The notes under the pieces: model-generated
Told to the model about the DNA's origin: nothing
What the model saw: only the letters and a program-made list of their open reading frames with translations
Databases searched by the model: none
Translations under genes and position numbers: made by a program
Shown here: positions 33,986 through 43,692 of the stretch, piece by piece
Layout of the letters: the number at the start of each line of letters is the position of its first letter
How positions within the stretch are numbered: position 1 is the first letter of the stretch
Source: Novosphingobium sp. KA1
Lineage (GTDB): Bacteria > Pseudomonadota > Alphaproteobacteria > Sphingomonadales > Sphingomonadaceae
DNA: 64,000 nucleotides
Assembly: GCF_017309955.1 (NCBI RefSeq)
Contig: NZ_CP021247.1
Location: 2,133,001 to 2,197,000, forward strand
Direction of reading: 5' to 3'

Positions 33986-35302
33986 ATGGATGCAGGCACC
34001 ACAAGCGTGGCGGACGGGATCGGGAACGAGGCCGGGTCCAGCGTGCCCGCCGCGCCGGTAAAGGTCGGGCGTTACCGCTGGGTCGTGGTCTCGCTGCTTT
34101 TCGCGGCAACCGCGGTCAACTACATCGACCGCCAGATGATCGGCGTGCTGAAGCCCACGCTGGCGGGTGAGTTCGGCTGGACCGAAAGCGATTTTGCCGG
34201 CATCGTCTTCTGGTTCCAGCTCGCCTACGCGATCGGCTATCTCTCGTTCGGCAAGATCGTCGACGTGCTGGGGGCAAGGCTGGGCTATACCGTCGCCATC
34301 GTCATCTGGACCGTCAGCCACATGGCGCACGGCTTTGCCACCGGTGTCGCCAGCTTCGCGGCGGCGCGCTTCGGCCTCGGCATCGGCGAATCGGGCAACT
34401 TCCCGGCCGGCATCCGTGCCGTCACCGACTGGTTCCCCCAGAAGGAACGCGCTTTCGCCATCGGCCTGTTCAACGCCGGGGCCAACGTCGGCGCGATCAT
34501 CACCCCGCTGCTGGTGCCGCTGCTGGTGCTGTGGTTCGACTGGCGGGCCGCCTTCTTTGTCACCGGCCTGTTCGGCATCGCCTGGCTGGCCGCCTGGTGG
34601 GTGATGTACCGCCACCCGATCAAGCACGGGCGCGTCTCGGCGGCGGAACTGGCCTGGATCCAGCAGGACCCGGCCGATCCGGTCGAGAAGATCGGCTGGA
34701 TGCGGCTGCTGACGGTCAGGGAAACCTGGGCCTATGCGCTGGGCAAGTTCCTGATCGACCCGATCTGGTGGTTCTTCCTGTTCTGGCTGCCCGGCTATCT
34801 GTTCGAGCGCTACGATCTCGACCTCAAGACTTTCGGCCTGCCGCTCGCCGCGATCTACCTGATCTCCGACCTTGGCAGCGTCGGCGGCGGCTGGCTCTCC
34901 TCCAGGCTGCTCAAGGCGGGCCGCACGCCCAACTTCGCCCGCAAGGTGACGATGCTGATCAGCGCGCTCTGCGTGCTGCCGATCTGGTTCGCGCAGTCGA
35001 TCGACAGCGTCTGGGGGGCAGTGCTGATCATCGGCCTGGCGACGGCGGCGCATCAGGCGTTCTCGGCCAATCTCTACACGCTGCCTTCGGACACGTTCCC
35101 GCGCGGGGCGGTGGGCTCGGTAGTGGGCATCGGCGGCACCGTGGGCGCGTTCGGTGGCATGGGGATGGCGCTGTTCGCGGGCTACATCCTCGATGCGACG
35201 CACAGCTATCAACTGCTCTTCGCGATTTGCGCGAGTGCCTATCTGCTGGCGCTGGCGGTGGTGCACCTGCTGAGCCCGAAGCTGGCTCAGGCCAGGATTT
35301 GA
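33986..35302 (+). CDS. exuT: MFS hexuronate transporter (ACS family)
   Basis: The protein of 438 residues is a 12-helix MFS permease of the anion:cation symporter family. The N-terminal cytoplasmic loop is followed by [26 protein letters not shown], the start typical of ExuT/DgoT transporters. GSGNFPAG-like ([18 protein letters not shown]) and [25 protein letters not shown] motifs follow ([15 protein letters not shown]). By context it takes up galacturonate or glucuronate across the inner membrane. GGGAGCAGGGAA precedes the ATG. Confidence 0.88.
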   Translation: MDAGTTSVADGIGNEAGSSVPAAPVKVGRYRWVVVSLLFAATAVNYIDRQMIGVLKPTLAGEFGWTESDFAGIVFWFQLAYAIGYLSFGKIVDVLGARLGYTVAIVIWTVSHMAHGFATGVASFAAARFGLGIGESGNFPAGIRAVTDWFPQKERAFAIGLFNAGANVGAIITPLLVPLLVLWFDWRAAFFVTGLFGIAWLAAWWVMYRHPIKHGRVSAAELAWIQQDPADPVEKIGWMRLLTVRETWAYALGKFLIDPIWWFFLFWLPGYLFERYDLDLKTFGLPLAAIYLISDLGSVGGGWLSSRLLKAGRTPNFARKVTMLISALCVLPIWFAQSIDSVWGAVLIIGLATAAHQAFSANLYTLPSDTFPRGAVGSVVGIGGTVGAFGGMGMALFAGYILDATHSYQLLFAICASAYLLALAVVHLLSPKLAQARI

Positions 35303-35312
35303 GGGAAAGAGG

Positions 35313-35440
35313 AAGTTCTGGGGGGATGATCCCCCAGACCCTCGGAACGTCTTCGTCGCGCCCTGCCTATCCGTAGCGCGCCCCTTGCGGCGCAGCCAAT
35401 AAGTTTCCCGACGCAGCCATGGGCGCGCAACGGCGTTGGC
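35313..35440 (+). repeat. Cassette half B with terminator hairpin, after exuT
   Basis: The hairpin CTGGGGGG-ATGA-TCCCCCAG (35318-35337) lies 15 bases after the transporter stop and is followed by about 95 bases containing GCGCCCCTTGCGGCGCAGCC and CCCGACGCAGCC. An inverted, closely similar copy lies at 60726-60848 and a degenerate one at 25803-25915. Each of the two clear copies abuts a gene's 3' end. This segment and the MITE after it fill the gap of 465 bases to the P450 gene. Confidence 0.75.
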
Positions 35441-35453
35441 CCGCGTGACCTAG

Positions 35454-35715
35454 GTCGTAAACTCATAAACGGCACCATCGAGGCGCCCAAATGGCGAACA
35501 GCTCGGGCCGAAGTTGCCGCCGGGCGGGCTGGTTGCCCGTCCAAGGCAGCTTCGGTTCGAGATGGAAGCCATTTGGGTGTCCCTGCGGGATTTGACCAAA
35601 ATGGCCCAGCGCTGCGTCGGGAAGTCTTGAAATATCGACATATTCCAGCGCCTTCCCTCCTGCCGCTGAGCCATTTTGCCTCAAACCTCGATGGTGCCGT
35701 TTATGAGTTTACGAC
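35454..35715 (-). mobile_element. MITE-like element, copy 2 (262 bp)
   Basis: The copy has the same length, ends and CTAG flanks as copy 1. Its central small stem reads TCCC-TGC-GGGA where copy 1 has CCCC-TTC-GGGG. The outer base pair has changed on both sides (C-G to T-A). Confidence 0.88.
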
Positions 35716-35717
35716 CT

Positions 35718-35756
35718 AGACGGTAATGGGGGGGCAGGGGGGCTATGCTCCCCTGC
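35718..35756 (-). terminator. Cassette half A, inverted, after the P450 gene
   Basis: It is the reverse complement of the 39-base element at 24490 and 59668, with one mismatch. The hairpin (GCAGGGG...CCCCTGC) abuts the 3' end of the P450 gene, which ends at 35768. Confidence 0.75.
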
Positions 35757-35767
35757 TTTCCTCTTAC

Positions 35768-37045
35768 TTACTTCACATCCCAGACGATCGGCAGATTGCG
35801 GATCGAAAGCAGCCCCGGAAATACGGTGGTATCCGCTTCCGGCTTGACCCGGAACGGTGGGATCCGTTCGAACCACTGCTCCAGCAGCACCCGCAGTTCG
35901 CGCCGCGCCAGATGCGCGCCGAGGCAGATGTGCACGCCGCCGACGAAGGTGAAGTGGCGGTTCGCCTTGCGCTCCGGATCGAACTCGCGCGGGTTTTCGA
36001 AGCGGGCGGGGTCGAAGTTGCCGGCAGGGTTGAGGCAGGAGAACGAATCGCCCTGCTTCACCGCGATCCCGTGCCACTCGAAGTCCTTCTTCGCCGTGCG
36101 CGAGGAGGAGAGGATCGGCTGGGTGCGCAGGAACTCCTCGACCGCCGAGTTGATGAGTTCGGGATGGTCGCGCAGCCGTTTCTGCAGGTCCGGCTGGAGC
36201 GCGAGGCGGCGGAACATCTGGGCGATGGTGGCCGCCACGGTATCGAGCCCGCCCAGCCACAGGAACCAGACCATGCCGATCTTCTCGTCCTCGGTAAGGG
36301 CACGGCCCTCGATCTGGCCGTGGACGATGGAGGAGACGAGATGCTCGTCGGGGTTTTGCTCCTTCTCGGCGATGAAGGCGCGCAGGAAATCGAGCACGCC
36401 GCGCAGCGCCGCCTGCATCTTGTCGAGGCTGCCGGAGTGGAGGATGTCCCACTCCCAATCGAGGAACTGGTCGAACTTGTCGTCCGGGAAGCCCATCAGG
36501 CCCATGAAGATCCGCACCGGATAGACCCGTGCGAAGTCCCAGGCCATGTCGACCTCGCCCTTGTCCTCGATGGCGCCGATCATCTCGTCCACCACCTTGC
36601 GGATGCGCGGTTCGAGGTCGCGGGTGATGCGCGCCGGGCTGAAGTAGGGCATCAGGTAGAGCCGGTACTTCTGGTGGTCCGGCGGATCGATGGCGAGCGG
36701 GATGGACTTGAACGTCTCCCCGATCAGGCGCTGGAATTCGGCGGTCCCGGCGTTCGAGAAGTGCTCGTTGTCCGAATAGACGCGCTCGATGTCCTCGTAG
36801 TGCGTCACCACCCAGGAACCGCGCCGGTTGCCGCTGATGGCGCCGAGCCCGTGCATCGAGGGCGGGTTGAACAGCAGGCGCGGAATGTCCTCGCCCGCCA
36901 GCCAGCCCACCGGTTCGTAAGGGTCCACCAGATCGTTGGGTGCGGTGCCCATGGCGAAGGACAGATCGACGATCCGGTCCTTGGGTACATTGCCGGGCGC
37001 GTCGAATTCCACGCGGATGTCGTCGAGCGTGTGCGTTTGTGGCAT
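35768..37045 (-). CDS. Cytochrome P450
   Basis: The 425-residue protein is a soluble bacterial P450. It has the I-helix LWLGGLDTVAATI with the oxygen-activating acid-Thr pair, the K-helix ExxR in VEEFLRTQP and the heme-binding FTFVGGVHICLGAHLARRE with the Cys at about residue 374. It lacks a membrane anchor and needs separate ferredoxin and reductase partners, which are not in the window. GGGAG eight bases before the ATG at 37045 selects this start over the ATG at 37066. The gene is divergent from an amidohydrolase, and the substrate is unknown. Confidence 0.93.
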   Translation of the reverse strand: MPQTHTLDDIRVEFDAPGNVPKDRIVDLSFAMGTAPNDLVDPYEPVGWLAGEDIPRLLFNPPSMHGLGAISGNRRGSWVVTHYEDIERVYSDNEHFSNAGTAEFQRLIGETFKSIPLAIDPPDHQKYRLYLMPYFSPARITRDLEPRIRKVVDEMIGAIEDKGEVDMAWDFARVYPVRIFMGLMGFPDDKFDQFLDWEWDILHSGSLDKMQAALRGVLDFLRAFIAEKEQNPDEHLVSSIVHGQIEGRALTEDEKIGMVWFLWLGGLDTVAATIAQMFRRLALQPDLQKRLRDHPELINSAVEEFLRTQPILSSSRTAKKDFEWHGIAVKQGDSFSCLNPAGNFDPARFENPREFDPERKANRHFTFVGGVHICLGAHLARRELRVLLEQWFERIPPFRVKPEADTTVFPGLLSIRNLPIVWDVK

Positions 37046-37226
37046 GATGTTGTCTCCCGGGGCCATGGATGCCCGGAGCGCACCGTCGCGGCAAGGCGCG
37101 GCGAGGCCGCCCTATCGCGGCGCAGGGCGCGCGGGCCCATTCATCGCTTCGGCGTTGGGCTCATCGATTGATTGCAGCCCCCAAGGTTGCGACACGAGTC
37201 CCAATTGCATTTTGGGAGACAGGGCC

Positions 37227-38495
37227 ATGGCAGATGGCGACACCAAGGAAATGAAGGAATCGGCGCGCAAGTACTGGTCGGCCGAGGGCTACACCAAGGG
37301 CGGCGTGATCCGCGAGGTGGACTACGCCACCCAGTCCGGCGGGCTTGATCCGTCGCTGGAAGGCATCAAGATCGTCGATACCGACACCCACATCGTCGAA
37401 CCGCCGACGCTCTTCACCGACCGCGCGCCGGCCGGCATGAAGGACAAGATGCCTTACGTGAAGCGCGATGCCGACGGGGTGGATCGCTGGTATATCGGCG
37501 ATCGCAACTGCGGCACGCTGGGCGGCAACGTCATCCGCAAGGACAACAACAAGCTGCTCGGCCGCCTTGCCTTCCCGACGCTGGAAGAAGCCCACGCCGG
37601 CGGCCACGAGATCGCCCCGCGCCTTCAGGCGATGGACGACATGGGCGTCTATGCGCAGATCTGCTTCCAGAACTCGGGCATCACCCAGGCGGGCATGCTG
37701 ATGACGCTGGGCAACAACGATCTCGCCGTGCAGATCATGAAGATCTACAACGATTTCAATGCCGACTGGCAGCGTGAATCGGGCGAGCGGCTGTTCCCGA
37801 TGGCGCACCTGCCGTTCTGGGACAAGGCGGAGATGGAAAAGGAAGCCCGCCGCTGCATCGACATGGGCCTGCGCGGTTTCGTGCTGCCCGATACGCCCGA
37901 GCGTGTCGGCGTGCCCAGCTTCAACCATGACTACTGGACGCCGTTCCTCGAGATGATCGATGCCGAGGGCATCTCGCTCAACTTCCACCTCAATGCCGCG
38001 ATCGATCCGAACACGCTGACCTGGGAAGGTTTCCAGTTCGAGCAGACGCTCTCGGTGGTGGCGACGATGTTCTCGATCGGCAACGCGGCGACGCTGGGCA
38101 ACTGGATGGTCTCGGGCCGTCTGGACCGCCACCCGAACCTCAAGATCGGCCTGATCGAGAGCGGCATGGGCTGGATTCCCTTCGCCGTCGAGGCGCTGGA
38201 GCACCAGTTCCAGGAAATGCTGCCCAGCAAGCGCAACGTGCTCAAGAAGCAGCCCTGGGACTACTTCCGCGATCACTTCATGTGCACCTTCTGGTTCGAG
38301 AAGATCGCGCCCAAGCAGTTGCTGGAAACCATCGGCGTCGACAATGTGATGTTCGAGACCGACTTCCCGCACCCCACCTCGCTCTATCCGGGCGTGCAGG
38401 CGCACATCAAGGACGTGCTGGGCGGCTACGACTACGCCATCAAGAAGAAGGTCCTGCAGGACAACGCAGCGCGTTTCTACAAGCTGCCGTTCTGA
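37227..38495 (+). CDS. Amidohydrolase family protein (amidohydrolase_2/ACMSD-like)
   Basis: This 422-residue protein has the TIM-barrel amidohydrolase_2 pattern: VDTDTHIVEPP at the first strand, FVLPDTPERVGVPSFNHDYW, SLNFHLNA, GLIESGMGWIPFA and FETDFPHPTSLYPG with the terminal aspartate. The metal-binding HxH of the first strand is here DTH, which is usual in this branch. These enzymes hydrolyse C-C or C-N bonds or decarboxylate. GGGAGACAGGGCC precedes the ATG at 37227. The divergent partner is a P450, so an oxidative breakdown pathway of a hydrophobic compound is plausible. Confidence 0.87.
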   Translation: MADGDTKEMKESARKYWSAEGYTKGGVIREVDYATQSGGLDPSLEGIKIVDTDTHIVEPPTLFTDRAPAGMKDKMPYVKRDADGVDRWYIGDRNCGTLGGNVIRKDNNKLLGRLAFPTLEEAHAGGHEIAPRLQAMDDMGVYAQICFQNSGITQAGMLMTLGNNDLAVQIMKIYNDFNADWQRESGERLFPMAHLPFWDKAEMEKEARRCIDMGLRGFVLPDTPERVGVPSFNHDYWTPFLEMIDAEGISLNFHLNAAIDPNTLTWEGFQFEQTLSVVATMFSIGNAATLGNWMVSGRLDRHPNLKIGLIESGMGWIPFAVEALEHQFQEMLPSKRNVLKKQPWDYFRDHFMCTFWFEKIAPKQLLETIGVDNVMFETDFPHPTSLYPGVQAHIKDVLGGYDYAIKKKVLQDNAARFYKLPF

Positions 38496-38523
38496 CCTTC
38501 GGGCAGGGCTTTTCGAGGAACCG

Positions 38524-38556
38524 GGCCGGGGGCGGGCAACCGCTTCCGGCCTTTTC
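38524..38556 (+). terminator. Terminator after the amidohydrolase gene
   Basis: GGCCGG pairs with CCGGCC, with a GC-rich inner stem, and is followed by TTTT. It lies between the amidohydrolase gene and the convergent DUF1489 gene. Confidence 0.65.
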
Positions 38557-38564
38557 CTTGTGCG

Positions 38565-38966
38565 CTATACCAGCCCCAGTTTCGCCAGTTCGCGGGCGAG
38601 GGCAGGGGGCATCGCCTCCCCGGCGCTTTCGCCTTCGCCCAGATCGCGCGGGGCGTCCTTGTCGGCCAGATAACGCCAGCCCTGATGGGCGCGCTTGGGC
38701 TGGGTGACGACCGGGATCAGCACGGGCGCCAGGCGGATCCACCAGCGCCCGTCCTCGCGCTGCTCGAAGCCGAGAATGGGCGAGCGGCCGATCAGCGCAT
38801 GCTCGTAGATCCAGAAAAGCGATCCCCCGGCCATCTCCTCCTGCCGCTTGGGCAGATAGCGCGTGGTCAGCCGCGCCTCGCCGAGATCGGCGTGGCTTTC
38901 CAGCCATGCCCGCAGGTCCGCCGGGCTTTCGGCGGAGAAGGCGATCTTGGTCATGTGCAGCGGCAT
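38565..38966 (-). CDS. DUF1489 family protein
   Basis: This 133-residue protein matches DUF1489, which is common in Alphaproteobacteria. The start MPLHMTKIAFSAES, TTRYLPKRQEEMAGGSLFW, IYEHALIGRSPILGFEQ and PVVTQPKRAHQGWRYLAD are diagnostic. No function is known. It is convergent with the amidohydrolase gene and shares the terminator hairpin region. Confidence 0.85.
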   Translation of the reverse strand: MPLHMTKIAFSAESPADLRAWLESHADLGEARLTTRYLPKRQEEMAGGSLFWIYEHALIGRSPILGFEQREDGRWWIRLAPVLIPVVTQPKRAHQGWRYLADKDAPRDLGEGESAGEAMPPALARELAKLGLV

Positions 38967-39063
38967 GGACGCTAGATAGGAGCGCCGGGGCCCGCTGGCC
39001 AGTGGGGTTCTGGCGGGATTGCCGGAGCTTGTCGCAGCATGGAGCGGCAGTGCGCAGTCCAGG

Positions 39064-39104
39064 AGGCTTCGACAGGCTCAGCCTGAGCGGGACTGGGAGG
39101 TCTG
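39064..39104. repeat. REP-like palindrome, family GGCTTCGACAGGCTCAGCC, copy 1
   Basis: AGGCTTCGACAGGCTCAGCC with TGAGCGGGACTGGGAGGTCTG is one of several copies of a sphingomonad-type palindromic repeat. Related copies lie at 39823-39858, 39918-39960 and 50955-50982. Confidence 0.75.
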
Positions 39105-39130
39105 ATTTGGGTGGATTGCTGCCATAAGTT

Positions 39131-39751
39131 CTAGAACAGCTTCTCCATCCGTTCACGGTCATGGTCGAGAAGCCAATCGGCGAAGTCGGTGTGAATTCCA
39201 TGAAGCTTGGCTGGCTCAAATGCAATCACGTCCATTCCTCGGTCGTCGTAGACATGCAGCATCACAGATTCAAAAGGATCAAGCAGGAAGGTTACGACCG
39301 GAGCACTCGGATAGATGGCCATCTCGCAGGCAATGGCGTGCCAAAGAATAGTGTCGCGAGCCAACTTGTCCCGACTGATATCATAGCTGCGCAGTGTCCA
39401 TACATACGCTTCGTCATCTGGATCAGGATAAAGCGTTGCTTGCCATTCACTTACCAGCGGTCTGTCAAACCCCGTAGTGTGCAAGGCAGCAAATCCGTCC
39501 GTCACTTCGTCAGGGAGTCCTGCTGGAAATGGCGCTTGCCCATTCCAAGCAACCACTGCCACGCAAGTCTCGGTGAACAGCGCGTCAGTTATAATAGATG
39601 CTCGACGATGGGCTTGAAGAAAACGAGGAACTTGCTGGACGGTATTATCGAGCTCTTCGCCGCCCAACTCGAACCGCAGGCGAGCCTCCCCGGCGACAAA
39701 GCGCGTCGCCCACAGGCTCGACCATAGATGCTCAATTGAGGCGATATTCAT
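39131..39751 (-). CDS. DUF3885-like protein of low GC
   Basis: The protein of 206 residues resembles DUF3885 proteins: RFELGGEELDNTVQQVPRFLQAHRRASIITDALF, then AVVAWNGQAP, YVWTLRSYDI and IWHAIACEMAIYPSA. The ATG at 39751 gives the family-like N-terminus MNIASIEHLW. Codon use is clearly less GC-rich than that of neighbouring genes. The gene is bracketed by REP-like palindromes, which suggests transfer. DUF3885 has no known function, though it is found near polymorphic toxin and immunity genes. Confidence 0.65.
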   Translation of the reverse strand: MNIASIEHLWSSLWATRFVAGEARLRFELGGEELDNTVQQVPRFLQAHRRASIITDALFTETCVAVVAWNGQAPFPAGLPDEVTDGFAALHTTGFDRPLVSEWQATLYPDPDDEAYVWTLRSYDISRDKLARDTILWHAIACEMAIYPSAPVVTFLLDPFESVMLHVYDDRGMDVIAFEPAKLHGIHTDFADWLLDHDRERMEKLF

Positions 39752-39822
39752 AGAGTTAGGTAGGCAGATGGAGCGACAGATTGCAACGTCAGCAATGGGG
39801 CGTTTCCTGCCGTTCCGTATTT

Positions 39823-39960
39823 TAACCCAACCCCGCTCATGCTGAGCTTGTCGAAGCCCGCCCGCGGCGCGTGACCATCCACAGGTCGGCCTTCGTGCAG
39901 CGCTCTGCTGGCGGGGCGTCAACAAGCTCGGCCTGAGCGGGGTTGGGAGGTCTGCAACGG
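39823..39960. repeat. Inverted pair of REP-like palindromes
   Basis: AACCCAACCCCGCTCATGCTGAGC... and, 60 bases on, AGCTCGGCCTGAGCGGGGTTGGGAGGTCTG face each other. They form a BIME-like unit in the 285-base gap between the DUF3885 gene and mgtE. Confidence 0.75.
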
Positions 39961-40036
39961 GGCGTGGCGCGACACAGCCGTTTGTGCGCAGATGGAAAGG
40001 AATACCGCGCGAGGCTGCGCGGAATTCCTTTCCGCC

Positions 40037-41503
40037 TCACGCGAGGCCAGTCAGCACCGCCAGGCCAAGGAACGAGAAGAAGCCCATCGTGTCGGTCGCG
40101 GTCGTCACGAACACGGCGGAGGAGACCGCCGGGTCGATGCGGAAGCGGTCGAGCGTGACGGGCACGAGGATGCCGGCAAGGCCCGCGGTCAGGTTGTTCA
40201 CCACCATGGCGGTGGCGATCACCGCGCCCAGCAGCGGGTTCTGGAACAGCAGCCAGGTGCCGGTGCCGATCAGCGCGCCGAGCGCGAAGCCGTTGGTCAG
40301 CGCGATGCGGATCTCGCGCAGGATCATGCGCACGGTGTTGGAATCGGTCAGCTGGTTGGTGGCGATGGCGCGCACCACCACGGCCAGCGTCTGCGTCCCC
40401 GCATTGCCGCCCATGCCCGAGACGATCGGCATCAGCACGGCCAGGATCGCGAACCGGGCGATCGCCCCCTGGAACAGCCCGACCACCGAGGAGGCGATCA
40501 TCGCCGTGCCGAGGTTCACCACCAGCCAGGCAAGGCGCGTGCGCACGGTGACGAGGATCGGCTCGTTGATGTCGCCGTCGCCGGCACCCGACAGGCGCAG
40601 GATGTCCTCGCTCGCCTCTTCCTGGATGATGTGGACGATGTCGTCGACGGTGATCTGCCCGATCAGCCTCCCCGCCTCGTCCACCACCGCGGCGGAGATC
40701 AGCGCGTATTTCTGGAAGCGCAGCGCGACTTCTTCCTGGTCCATGTCAGCCGGGATCAGCGTCTGGTCGCGCGCCATCACGTCATAGAGCGGGATGTTGC
40801 GCGGGGTGCGCAGGATCCACGAGAGCGCACAGGTGCCGATCGGGCGGTGCATCGGATCGACGATGAACACTTCCCAGAACTCGGTCGGCAATTCGCGGTG
40901 TTCGCGCAGGAAATCGATGAGATCGCCCACCGTCATCGTCTCGGGCACCGCGACGAAATCGCGGCTCATCAGACGGCCGGCGGATTCCTCGGGGTAGGAC
41001 AGCGCCGATTCGATGGCGGCGCGGTCTTCCGGCTCCATCTCGGCGAGGACGGCCTGCTGGTCCTCCTCGTCGAGGTCTTCCAGCATCGCGACGGCGTCGT
41101 CGGTGTCGAGCTGCTCGGCGATCTCGGCAACGACGTCGGCGGGCAGCGCCTCGACCAGCGCCTCGCGCACCCAGTCGTTGAGTTCGGCGATCACCTCGAC
41201 GCTCATCAGGTCGCGGATGGCGCGGGCGAGGCCAAGGCGTTCGCGTTCGTCGAACAGCTCGAAAAGGTCGGCGATGTCGGCGGGGTGGAGCGGCTCGACA
41301 AGGTCGTAGACGCGCTCGAAATCGTCCTCGTGCAGCGCGTCCTTGACGCTGCGCACGAAGTCGGACTTCAGGTGGTTGTCCTCGTCGAGGCTTTCGGAAT
41401 CCTTGGCCGAATCCTTATGGGCTTCCGGTTCGGGCTCGGGCGGCGTGTCCTGCGCATCGGGGGCGCGATCGTGCAGCTCTTCGTCGAGGTCCGTTTGCGT
41501 CAT
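40037..41503 (-). CDS. mgtE: MgtE-type magnesium transporter
   Basis: This 488-residue protein is a magnesium channel. An acidic leader is followed by the MgtE N domain (about residues 60-170, IADLFELFDERERLGLARAI, LLEALPADVVAEIAEQLDTDDA), a pair of CBS domains (LMSRDFVAVPETMTVGDLI, IPADMDQEEVALRFQKYALI) and five transmembrane helices with the conserved PIVSGMGGNAGTQTLAVVVRA. N and CBS domains sense cytoplasmic magnesium and close the pore. The ATG at 41503 is chosen, since an earlier start has no extra support. It is inner-membrane. Confidence 0.95.
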   Translation of the reverse strand: MTQTDLDEELHDRAPDAQDTPPEPEPEAHKDSAKDSESLDEDNHLKSDFVRSVKDALHEDDFERVYDLVEPLHPADIADLFELFDERERLGLARAIRDLMSVEVIAELNDWVREALVEALPADVVAEIAEQLDTDDAVAMLEDLDEEDQQAVLAEMEPEDRAAIESALSYPEESAGRLMSRDFVAVPETMTVGDLIDFLREHRELPTEFWEVFIVDPMHRPIGTCALSWILRTPRNIPLYDVMARDQTLIPADMDQEEVALRFQKYALISAAVVDEAGRLIGQITVDDIVHIIQEEASEDILRLSGAGDGDINEPILVTVRTRLAWLVVNLGTAMIASSVVGLFQGAIARFAILAVLMPIVSGMGGNAGTQTLAVVVRAIATNQLTDSNTVRMILREIRIALTNGFALGALIGTGTWLLFQNPLLGAVIATAMVVNNLTAGLAGILVPVTLDRFRIDPAVSSAVFVTTATDTMGFFSFLGLAVLTGLA

Positions 41504-41693
41504 CCTCGCCGGTCTACGCGCCAATTTCGCAATTGCAACAGGGGCAAGCGATACGGCGAAAAATGACGTTCAAAACGCTCGGCGCGACGCTGCCCCGACG
41601 CCGCCCCGACGAGCCGGGCGTGACTTTGCGGGGATCGGCCTTATATCGGGGGCAAGCCAGTCCCGCCGAAAGCGGGCAAGATGGAGATTATCG

Positions 41694-42149
<456 letters not shown>

Positions 42150-42173
42150 GCCTTTCCGGACGCTTGAAACAGC

Positions 42174-42208
42174 AAAGGGCGGTTCCGCGAGGGGCCGCCC
42201 TTTCTGTT
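42174..42208 (+). terminator. Rho-independent terminator after the cyclophilin gene
   Basis: AAAGGGCGG pairs with CCGCCCTTT around a 12-base loop and is followed by CTGTTT. It lies between two convergent genes. Confidence 0.85.
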
Positions 42209-42218
42209 TGGCGCCAGT

Positions 42219-42734
42219 CTATCGCGTGCAGACCGTTCGCTGCAATGTGTAGCGGGCGAAGGGCTTTTCCGCGCCGTCTTTCGATTGCGCGACGATCTGC
42301 CAGCTGAGCTCAGCGCCCTCGATCCGCCAGCGGTTGACGAAGGCATCGGCGCCGTAGTCGTAGGTCATGTCGAAACCATCGGGGCGGGGCGTGCCGTGGC
42401 CGGTCGCGGTATAGTCGCCGCCGAAGCTGTCGGCCCAGTAGCCGGTGATGGTATCGGCTTTGGCCCCGCCGAAGGTCAGGTGCGCGGCATAACGGTCGGC
42501 AGGATCGGCGAGGGCGGTGCTGTCGGCATCCACCGTGAACAGCGCGCCCAGCGCTACCGGTCTGGCCGCGAGGGTGATCGACACGGCCTTGCCCATGACC
42601 TCGCCCTTGCCGGTCCAGCACCCTGCAAGAGCGCCGAGACCGGCGGGAACGGGCGCTGCGCCCGGTTCCGCCGCCGGAGCGGCCGAAGCCATGAAGACTC
42701 CGGCGCAGGCGGCGAGAAGCAGGGGCAGGCGCAT
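42219..42734 (-). CDS. Secreted lipocalin-like hypothetical protein
   Basis: The protein has 171 residues, with a signal peptide (LLLAACAGVFMASAAPA cleaved before AEPG). The mature protein begins with a short strand around LAGCWTGKGEVMGKAVS and continues with beta-strand-like sequence (ALFTVDADSTALADPADRY, TGYWADSFGGDY, FDMTYDYGADAFVNRWR, YTLQRTVCTR). This pattern is like small nitrobindin/DUF1579-like beta-barrels, but no catalytic motif is evident. The ATG at 42734 precedes the signal peptide. It is convergent with the cyclophilin gene, and the LysR gene lies just upstream on the same strand. Confidence 0.6.
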   Translation of the reverse strand: MRLPLLLAACAGVFMASAAPAAEPGAAPVPAGLGALAGCWTGKGEVMGKAVSITLAARPVALGALFTVDADSTALADPADRYAAHLTFGGAKADTITGYWADSFGGDYTATGHGTPRPDGFDMTYDYGADAFVNRWRIEGAELSWQIVAQSKDGAEKPFARYTLQRTVCTR

Positions 42735-42751
42735 GGCTTGCAAGGAAAGCC

Positions 42752-43636
42752 TTAGAGACCGGCCTGCAGCAGCCACTCGTGGAAGATGCGCACCGGGCGG
42801 CTTTCCAGCGCCTTGGGCTTGCAGACGAACCAGTAGCGGTAGGGGCTTTCGACGTCGACGTCGAACAGTCGGGCCAGGCGGTTGTCGTGGCTGCGGCGGA
42901 AGTGATCGTCGTGCATGATGGCGATGCCGAGACCCTGCGCGGCGGCTTCGAGCACCAGCTGGCCGGAGTCGAACCGGTCGACCGAGGCCGGTTCCAGCTT
43001 GCTCATGCCCATCGCCTGCTTCCAGGCGTCGAGGCTGTCGGGCAGGTCCTGGTGGATCAGGAAGGTCTGCTTGGAGAGGATCGCCTCGTCCGGCACGGTG
43101 CCGATGTCGGCGGCCATTTCCTTGGAGGTGATGGCGTAGACCTTGTTGTGGTCAAGCTGGATGCGGTAGTAGGCCGGGTCCGGCTCCTTGGCGAGGATGA
43201 TCGCCGCGTCCAGGGTATCGCCCACGCGCGCTTCCAGATGGGTGCCGGTGTCGATGTCGATGTGCAGGCGCGGGTGCAGCTTGCGCAGTTCCGGCAGGCG
43301 CGGGAACAGGCGCTGGCCGCCGAACAGCGAGGGCACGCCGAGGTGCAGACGCAGCACCTGGCCGCGGTCGACCTGCGATTCCACCGCTTCGGCGAGTTCC
43401 TCGAGCTTGGGGCCGACGACGTTGTAGAAGGCCATGCCCTCGTCGGTCAGCTTCATCGACTGGTGCTGGCGCGTGAACAGGCGCTTGCCGGTGAAGTCCT
43501 CCAGCGCGGCGACGCGGCGCGAGAGGGCGGAAGGGGAAAGCGCAAGTTCGTTGGCCGCCGCCTTGGCAGAGCCAAGACGGACGACGCGGACGAAGGCTTC
43601 GAGTGCGCGCAGCGGGGGGAGACGGCGAACTGCCAA
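42752..43636 (-). CDS. LysR-family transcriptional regulator
   Basis: This 294-residue regulator has the LysR winged helix-turn-helix (LPPLRALEAFVRVVRLGSAKAAANELALSPSALSRRVAALE) and a two-lobed ligand-binding domain from about residue 90. The TTG at 43636 starts the typical N-terminus; AAAAGG lies eight bases upstream. The target and ligand are unknown. Its 3' end is 17 bases from the start of the secreted lipocalin-like gene, so it may be co-transcribed with that gene. Confidence 0.88.
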   Translation of the reverse strand: MAVRRLPPLRALEAFVRVVRLGSAKAAANELALSPSALSRRVAALEDFTGKRLFTRQHQSMKLTDEGMAFYNVVGPKLEELAEAVESQVDRGQVLRLHLGVPSLFGGQRLFPRLPELRKLHPRLHIDIDTGTHLEARVGDTLDAAIILAKEPDPAYYRIQLDHNKVYAITSKEMAADIGTVPDEAILSKQTFLIHQDLPDSLDAWKQAMGMSKLEPASVDRFDSGQLVLEAAAQGLGIAIMHDDHFRRSHDNRLARLFDVDVESPYRYWFVCKPKALESRPVRIFHEWLLQAGL

Positions 43637-43692
43637 TGTCCTGGCCTTTTCTTTTTATGGAGTAAGACGTGGCCGGGGGGCTACGCCGGATG

